From positions 1 through 35,681 of the forward strand of contig NZ_QWZQ01000034.1 of NCBI RefSeq assembly GCF_003885105.1: DNA of 35,681 bases, given 5' to 3'. Position numbers and translations under genes: made by a program. The notes under the pieces were generated by a model. It saw only the letters and a program-made list of their open reading frames with translations. It had not been told where the DNA came from and ran no database searches. The stretch is from Lactiplantibacillus garii (GTDB lineage Bacteria; Bacillota; Bacilli; Lactobacillales; Lactobacillaceae). Shown one piece after another: positions 31,448 through 35,681 of this stretch; within the stretch, counting starts at the first letter, position 1; each line of letters starts with the position of its first letter.

Positions 31448-31954
31448 TTAAACTTGTCGGGACAACCGTTTGGGCAGCTCGATTGGATTCTGTTGTAAGT
31501 CCGTCCGCACGACAATCGTATCGCACGTCGCGTTGCGAATGATATACGAGGCGTTCGAACCAATCAAAATCCGGGACACGTTATTGAGCCCGGTCGCACC
31601 GACCACGATCAAATCCGTACCGTATTCAGCCGGTAAAGTGGTCGCCAACAGGGTTTTAGAGTTGCCGGAGTGTAAGTGGACCGCCACGTCGCTCACGCCC
31701 GCTTGGACCGCTTCTTGGCGTGATTTAACCAAATTAGCTTTTAACTGCCGGGTCATCTCGTCTAACATCTGGGGAGTCGTCGCGCCAAACCCCATCGGTC
31801 CCTGCGTAATGCCGATAAACTTTTCCGTGTTGATCACCGTAACAATGTCGAGCCGTGCCCCGGTTTCCACCGCGATCGCAACCGCCTTTTCCAAGGCTAA
31901 TTGTGATTGGGGCGACGTATCGACGCCGACGAGAATCCGCTGATAGTTGGTCAT
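31448..31954 (-). CDS. Universal stress protein, UspA family
   Basis: A 168-residue ATP-binding-type universal stress protein. The N-terminal strand reads RILVGVDTSPQSQLALEKA; the nucleotide motif G-2x-G-9x-G is visible in VVGATGLNNVSRILIGSNAS. Cytosolic, usually dimeric; roles in stress survival are regulatory and ill-defined. It starts 25 nt after the pepV stop and ends at a terminator, so it is likely cotranscribed with pepV. ATG start with GGGGGAAG upstream. Confidence 0.92.
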   Translation of the reverse strand: MTNYQRILVGVDTSPQSQLALEKAVAIAVETGARLDIVTVINTEKFIGITQGPMGFGATTPQMLDEMTRQLKANLVKSRQEAVQAGVSDVAVHLHSGNSKTLLATTLPAEYGTDLIVVGATGLNNVSRILIGSNASYIIRNATCDTIVVRTDLQQNPIELPKRLSRQV

Positions 31955-31979
31955 GAAAACTTCCCCCTTAGATATTAGA

Positions 31980-33383
31980 TTATTTATCCGTTGCTAAAAC
32001 GGCGATTGATTCCGCGTAGATCGCCATGGCGGCCATTAAGTCGTCCACGGGTTGGAATTCGTTGGCTTGGTGCATCGTATCTTCCGTGTGTGGGAACAAC
32101 GCCCCAAACGCGACGCCGCGTTTCATCATCCGGCCGTACGTCCCACCACCGACAATTTCTGGTTGTGAATCTTGATCACCGGTTTGACGCCGGTAAACGT
32201 CCATCAAATCTTTAACAATCGGGTCCTCTGGGTCAACGTAGTGCGGCACCATGAAGTCGCCCTGACTAACCGTCGTCCCCACTGGAACCTGGTTTTGGAC
32301 CGCCGTCGTTAAGTCCGCGGGTTCGATTCCCTTTGGATAACGGAAGTTCAACGTCAAGTCACCGCCGTTTTGATGGTCAAAGTGTAACAGACCCACGTTC
32401 ATCGTTAAGTCGCCCATCACGTCGTCCGTGTAGGCTAAGCCTAAGTGGACCACCCGAGAATCGTCGTGCAACTTGTCCGCGATAAAGCTCAAAAAACCGG
32501 CCGCGTCCGCCGCAAAGGCGTAGTTGCTTAAGAAACTAGCTAAGTAGGTTCCGGCGTTGATCCCGTTGCGTGGTTCCATCCCGTGAGCCGCTTTACCGAT
32601 CACTTCCAGGCGCACGCCCTCGGGAACGACCGTCAATTCACCGGTCACTGGTTGCTGGTCTAAGAAGGCCGTAAAGTCGGCGGCAAACTGTTCATTATCG
32701 TCAGTCGCAACGACTGCCACGGCTTCCCGCGGCACCATGTTTTCCCGTAAACCGGAATCAAACGAGACGAGGTTGTCGTCGCCGGTGTCCTGGTTGCCAA
32801 AGTGAAGCTTTAAGCTGACGTTTCCCTTTTCACCGTTGATCAGCGGAAATTCGGCGTCGGGTGAAAAGCCCAAGGTCGGTGCCGGTTCAACTTCAAAGTA
32901 GCGTTTCATCCCGGTCCAGTTACTTTCTTCGTCGGTACCAACGATGAAACGGACCTTTTTATTTAACTTTAAGCCCAGTTCCTTAACGATCTTCAAACCG
33001 TAGTAGGCGGCCATTCCGGGACCCTTATCGTCCGAAGCACCGCGGGCGTATAGCTTGCCGTCCTTGATGGTCGGTTCAAACGGGTCGGTGTCCCAACCGT
33101 TACCGGCGGGCATTTCATCGACGTGCGCTAGGACGGCCAAGGTTTCGTCGCCCTCACCGTATTCGGCGTAACCCACTAAGTTATCGATGTTTTTAGTTTT
33201 AAAGCCGTCGCGTTCCGCAATCGCTAAAAAGGTCGTCAAGGCCTGCTTAGGTCCGGGACCTAACGGGGCGTCCTTGGTGGCCTTGCTGTCATCGCGAAAA
33301 CTCGGGACGCGTAACATTGTGGTTAAATCAGCTAAATAATCATCTTTATGCTTAGTTGCTTCATTTTGCCAATCAATTGTCAT
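31980..33383 (-). CDS. pepV: Dipeptidase PepV (M20 family)
   Basis: A 467-residue zinc dipeptidase that cleaves dipeptides, mainly with an N-terminal beta-Ala or hydrophobic residue, late in peptide use by lactic acid bacteria. M20 metal ligands are seen in LAHVDEMPAG (His), ARGASDDKGP (Asp), TDEESNW (catalytic and ligand Glu pair), SPDAEFP and the late PHTEDTMHQ (His). Length is exactly that of lactobacillar PepV. ATG with GGGAGGA 8 nt upstream. Divergent from the nnrD gene. Confidence 0.95.
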   Translation of the reverse strand: MTIDWQNEATKHKDDYLADLTTMLRVPSFRDDSKATKDAPLGPGPKQALTTFLAIAERDGFKTKNIDNLVGYAEYGEGDETLAVLAHVDEMPAGNGWDTDPFEPTIKDGKLYARGASDDKGPGMAAYYGLKIVKELGLKLNKKVRFIVGTDEESNWTGMKRYFEVEPAPTLGFSPDAEFPLINGEKGNVSLKLHFGNQDTGDDNLVSFDSGLRENMVPREAVAVVATDDNEQFAADFTAFLDQQPVTGELTVVPEGVRLEVIGKAAHGMEPRNGINAGTYLASFLSNYAFAADAAGFLSFIADKLHDDSRVVHLGLAYTDDVMGDLTMNVGLLHFDHQNGGDLTLNFRYPKGIEPADLTTAVQNQVPVGTTVSQGDFMVPHYVDPEDPIVKDLMDVYRRQTGDQDSQPEIVGGGTYGRMMKRGVAFGALFPHTEDTMHQANEFQPVDDLMAAMAIYAESIAVLATDK

Positions 33384-33467
33384 TTAAAAATTCCTCCCAC
33401 TTATTATTACCCTAATTTTATCATAGTGCGGTTAAACTTAATAATCGGAAGCTACCGTTTTCATTCA

Positions 33468-33476
33468 TGGTATACT
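33468..33476 (+). promoter_or_regulatory. Extended -10 promoter of the NAD(P)H-hydrate dehydratase gene
   Basis: TGG immediately followed by TATACT (33471-33476) forms an extended -10 element, 33 nt before the chosen start. Confidence 0.45.
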
Positions 33477-33508
33477 CGAAGTAAACGTTTTGAAAGTTGG
33501 TGACAAAT

Positions 33509-34351
33509 ATGCAACCCATTACAACTAAACTCGTCACCCAGACCATCGTGGAACGCCCCGCCGAATCTTACAAGGGCAACTACGGCCGGGTGCTACTAAT
33601 TGGCGGCAACCAGAACTTCGGCGGCGCGATCATCATGGCCGCCACCGCCGCCACTTACAGCGGGGCTGGCCTGGTCACCGTGGCGACCGACCCGCAAAAC
33701 TTCGCCAGTTTACACGCCCGTTTACCGGAAGCGATGGTGATGGACTACCACCAAACCGATTATTTGCTGGAACTGTTAGCCGGCATGGACGTTATCGTGA
33801 TCGGCCCCGGGCTGGGCACCGACACCTTTGCTGAACAACTCCTCGGTACGGTCTTAAACGCCGCTTGCGCGCCACAACGATTAGTTATCGACGGTTCGGC
33901 CCTCACGTTACTAGCGGCCCACCCGCGGCCATTGCCGGACCTGCCAATCGTCGTCACCCCGCACCAAATGGAGTGGCAACGTTTGTCGGGGCTTAAAATC
34001 AGCGACCAGACCCCGACGGCCAACCATAAGGCTCAGCAGGCACTTGGCGTGATTGCGGTCGTTAAGGCCCACCACACCACGATTTACACCAACGAAAAAA
34101 TTTGGTTCAACCCGGGTGGTACCCCGGCGATGGCCACCGGCGGTATGGGTGACACCCTCGCCGGCATGGTCGGCGGTTTTGCCGGTCAGTTTACCAACTT
34201 CACGGCCGCGATTTTAAGTGCCGTGTACTTGCACAGCGCAATTGCCGACGACCTGGCCGCGACGCGCTACGTCGTTTTACCGCACCAGATCAGTGCACTA
34301 ATTCCGAAGTACATGCACGATTTTAGCGTTGCGGACCCCGACGAAGCTTAA
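33509..34351 (+). CDS. nnrD: ADP/ATP-dependent NAD(P)H-hydrate dehydratase
   Basis: A 280-residue ribokinase-like enzyme that repairs hydrated NAD(P)H. Family blocks: GNYGRVLLIGGNQNFGGAI, VIGPGLGTD, VVTPHQMEW, VVKAHHT and the anion-hole/catalytic PAMATGGMGDTLAG. The epimerase (YjeF N) half is absent, as in many lactobacilli where NnrE is separate. ATG 33509 is preferred over TTG 33497 and GTG 33500. A weak cre-like site (33481-33494) lies in the leader. Ends at a very strong terminator. Confidence 0.92.
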   Translation: MQPITTKLVTQTIVERPAESYKGNYGRVLLIGGNQNFGGAIIMAATAATYSGAGLVTVATDPQNFASLHARLPEAMVMDYHQTDYLLELLAGMDVIVIGPGLGTDTFAEQLLGTVLNAACAPQRLVIDGSALTLLAAHPRPLPDLPIVVTPHQMEWQRLSGLKISDQTPTANHKAQQALGVIAVVKAHHTTIYTNEKIWFNPGGTPAMATGGMGDTLAGMVGGFAGQFTNFTAAILSAVYLHSAIADDLAATRYVVLPHQISALIPKYMHDFSVADPDEA

Positions 34352-34360
34352 TTGACTAAT

Positions 34361-34415
34361 AAAATTGGACCAACGTTAACGGGCAGACGTGCTCGTTAAC
34401 GTTGGTCCAATTTTT
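34361..34415. terminator. Very strong terminator after nnrD
   Basis: A perfect 21-bp inverted repeat, from AAAATTGGACC to GTTAACG on the left arm, around a 12-base loop, ending in five T. Confidence 0.93.
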
Positions 34416-34455
34416 AAGTTCGGGAAAGACCTGTCGCGGCGCGGTTGTCGCCAAG

Positions 34456-34509
34456 TTAACACAACCGTTACTGGTTCGATACGAAACCTATACATCCACG
34501 TGCTAGGCT
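34456..34509 (+). promoter_or_regulatory. PhoP-box-like array and extended -10 of the phosphonoacetate-hydrolase-like gene
   Basis: TTAACA (34456), GTTACT (34467), GATACG (34478) and TATACA (34489) start at exact 11-bp steps and share A/T-A-C at positions 3-5. Nine bp after the last is TAGGCT (34504-34509) preceded by TGC, an extended -10. The layout mirrors that before the ugp operon. Inferred PhoP binding. Confidence 0.55.
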
Positions 34510-34546
34510 ATTAACGCATTCAAATAAAAATAGAGAAGGTTTCAGC

Positions 34547-35668
34547 ATGCCCAGCAAAGCCATGATCATTTTAATCGACGGTGCGAGTGCCGCCTACCTT
34601 AATGCGACCAACGCCCCGCAAATCAACCGCCTCGCCCAAGTCAACGCCGGGTTTCTTAAAACCGTGGCTGGTCAGTTTCCAACCGTGACCAACGTTAACC
34701 ATGCCCGCATTTTGACCGGTGCGTTTCCCGCCGAAAACGGCATCAACGGGAACGGCTTTTTTAACCGTCAGACCGGGGAACAAACCTTCATTGAATCACC
34801 CGCTTACCTCAACGCTCCGACCATTTTTACCCGCTTAGCACACGCCCAGCGCTCCTCGGCCCTGCTGACGGTCAAGGGCAAAATCGACCAGGTTTTTGGT
34901 CAAAACGCTACCTACCGGATCAACGCCGAACGTCCGGACGAGGAACTGTTAAAGAAGATTAGCGCCCCGCTGCCACCAGACATTAGTAGCCTCAACAGTG
35001 GCGGCTGGGTCGTTCAAACCGCTAAACGCCTAATTGCCGCTAAGTCGCCGGACTTCGTCTACGCCACGACCAACGACTACGTCATGCACCACTTCGGGCC
35101 GGACACTCCCGAAGCCCAGGCCTTTATTCGCCAAATCGACGACCAAGTTGCGGCCATTCACGCCTTGGAACCGGAGCGGACCATCTACGTGACGGCCGAT
35201 CACGGCATGAACTTTAAACCGACCCTGTTAAACCTGGAACTACTGTTAAAAAGCCACGGGTTAGCCGCTCACATCCTGTTACCGTTAGCCGACCGGTACT
35301 TAAAAAACCACCAGTACCAAGAATCCGGTTCGGCCTACGTGTACGCGGCCACCAGCGACCTCCCCGCGATTCAGCGGCTATTGACCGCCACGCCGGGGGT
35401 GGCCGCCGTCTTGACCAACGACGAGGCCGCCCAGCGTTTCCAACTAGACCCCACCCGGATCGGCGACCTAGTCGTGCTCGCCACCGAGGATGTGGCCTTT
35501 GGACTGCAACCGCAAACGACCTTGACCAATTATCCGGGCCGTTCGCACGGCTCCTTAGCCGAACTGACGGTACCCCTGCTGCGAATTGCGACCAGTGGTG
35601 CCGATACGGCAGCTTTCCAAACCTCCCGCGACCTCTTTGACCAGCTACAAACAGCCCTCGATTTTTAG
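34547..35668 (+). CDS. Phosphonoacetate-hydrolase-like alkaline phosphatase superfamily enzyme
   Basis: A 373-residue metal hydrolase of the alkaline phosphatase/nucleotide pyrophosphatase superfamily. It looks most like PhnA phosphonoacetate hydrolase. Two-metal ligands and nucleophile are visible: Asp11 (LIDGAS), Thr48 (VTNVNH), Asp177 and His181 (TNDYVMHH), Asp218-His219 (TADHGMN) and His334 (RSHGS). Two lysines in LTVKGKI (110, 112) match the PhnA substrate-binding position as I recall it. There is no signal peptide, so it is cytosolic. PhnA breaks the C-P bond to give acetate and phosphate; other family members cleave phosphodiesters or pyrophosphates, so substrate is inferred. ATG with GAGAAGG 8 nt upstream. 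The PhoP-like promoter supports a phosphorus-scavenging role. Confidence 0.78.
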   Translation: MPSKAMIILIDGASAAYLNATNAPQINRLAQVNAGFLKTVAGQFPTVTNVNHARILTGAFPAENGINGNGFFNRQTGEQTFIESPAYLNAPTIFTRLAHAQRSSALLTVKGKIDQVFGQNATYRINAERPDEELLKKISAPLPPDISSLNSGGWVVQTAKRLIAAKSPDFVYATTNDYVMHHFGPDTPEAQAFIRQIDDQVAAIHALEPERTIYVTADHGMNFKPTLLNLELLLKSHGLAAHILLPLADRYLKNHQYQESGSAYVYAATSDLPAIQRLLTATPGVAAVLTNDEAAQRFQLDPTRIGDLVVLATEDVAFGLQPQTTLTNYPGRSHGSLAELTVPLLRIATSGADTAAFQTSRDLFDQLQTALDF

Positions 35669-35681
35669 CAAAATCCTAATC

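Noticed and set aside
1-35681. CRISPR array, tRNA, rRNA or prophage genes
   Set aside because: No regularly spaced direct repeats, cloverleaf-like sequence, rRNA segments or phage structural genes were found by reading.

Overview
The window reads as a chromosomal segment of a Lactobacillaceae species with a fairly high G+C content. Signs are PepV dipeptidase, a Lactobacillus-type deoxynucleoside kinase, purine-rich Shine-Dalgarno (SD) sites, frequent TTG/GTG starts, cre-like sites and many bidirectional hairpin terminators. I cannot name the species. No rRNA, tRNA, CRISPR array or prophage was seen.

Layout. (1) 1-3.7 kb: an aldo/keto reductase, then a TetR regulator overlapping a divergent EF4/LepA paralog that seems to start at a near-cognate AUU or AUC codon. 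(2) 3.7-5.4 kb: a 111-bp foldback repeat and a stand-alone IS200/IS605-type tnpB with a structured right end. (3) 5.6-10.5 kb: rarA, a YjjG-type HAD nucleotidase, a YdeI-like protein, a decayed ABC permease tail, an orphan ribbon-helix-helix protein and a succinate-semialdehyde-type dehydrogenase, with a candidate small RNA upstream of the last. (4) 11-20.8 kb: an accessory redox/hydrolase region holding two LysR-SDR divergent modules, each with its own paralogous Cys-nucleophile alpha/beta hydrolase. Between them lies a five-gene operon (SDR, DUF2255, NAD(P)-binding protein, membrane-anchored flavodoxin, acetyltransferase). Module 2 also has a cyclophilin-like lipoprotein starting at AUU and a frameshifted lipoprotein hydrolase. 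(5) 20.9-26.2 kb: GNAT, F420-reductase-like protein, membrane diguanylate cyclase, a second aldo/keto reductase, mscL and a deoxynucleoside kinase. (6) 26.3-31.3 kb: a complete ugpCAEBQ-type operon for glycerol-3-phosphate/glycerophosphodiester uptake. (7) 31.4-35.7 kb: a universal stress protein, pepV, NAD(P)H-hydrate dehydratase and a phosphonoacetate-hydrolase-like enzyme.

How it fits together. Both the ugp operon and the phosphonoacetate-hydrolase-like gene are preceded by hexamers of TTnACA type repeated at exact 11-bp steps, the architecture of PhoP boxes. I infer that this end of the window belongs to a phosphate-starvation regulon that scavenges organic phosphorus (phosphodiesters and possibly phosphonates). 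The 11-20.8 kb region looks like a duplicated, LysR-controlled stress/redox locus with several products predicted at or outside the membrane. The two genes with apparent AUU (or AUC) starts, about 15 kb apart, are the most unexpected feature. A gene caller limited to ATG/GTG/TTG would truncate both, removing the GTPase P-loop from one and the n-region of the signal peptide from the other.
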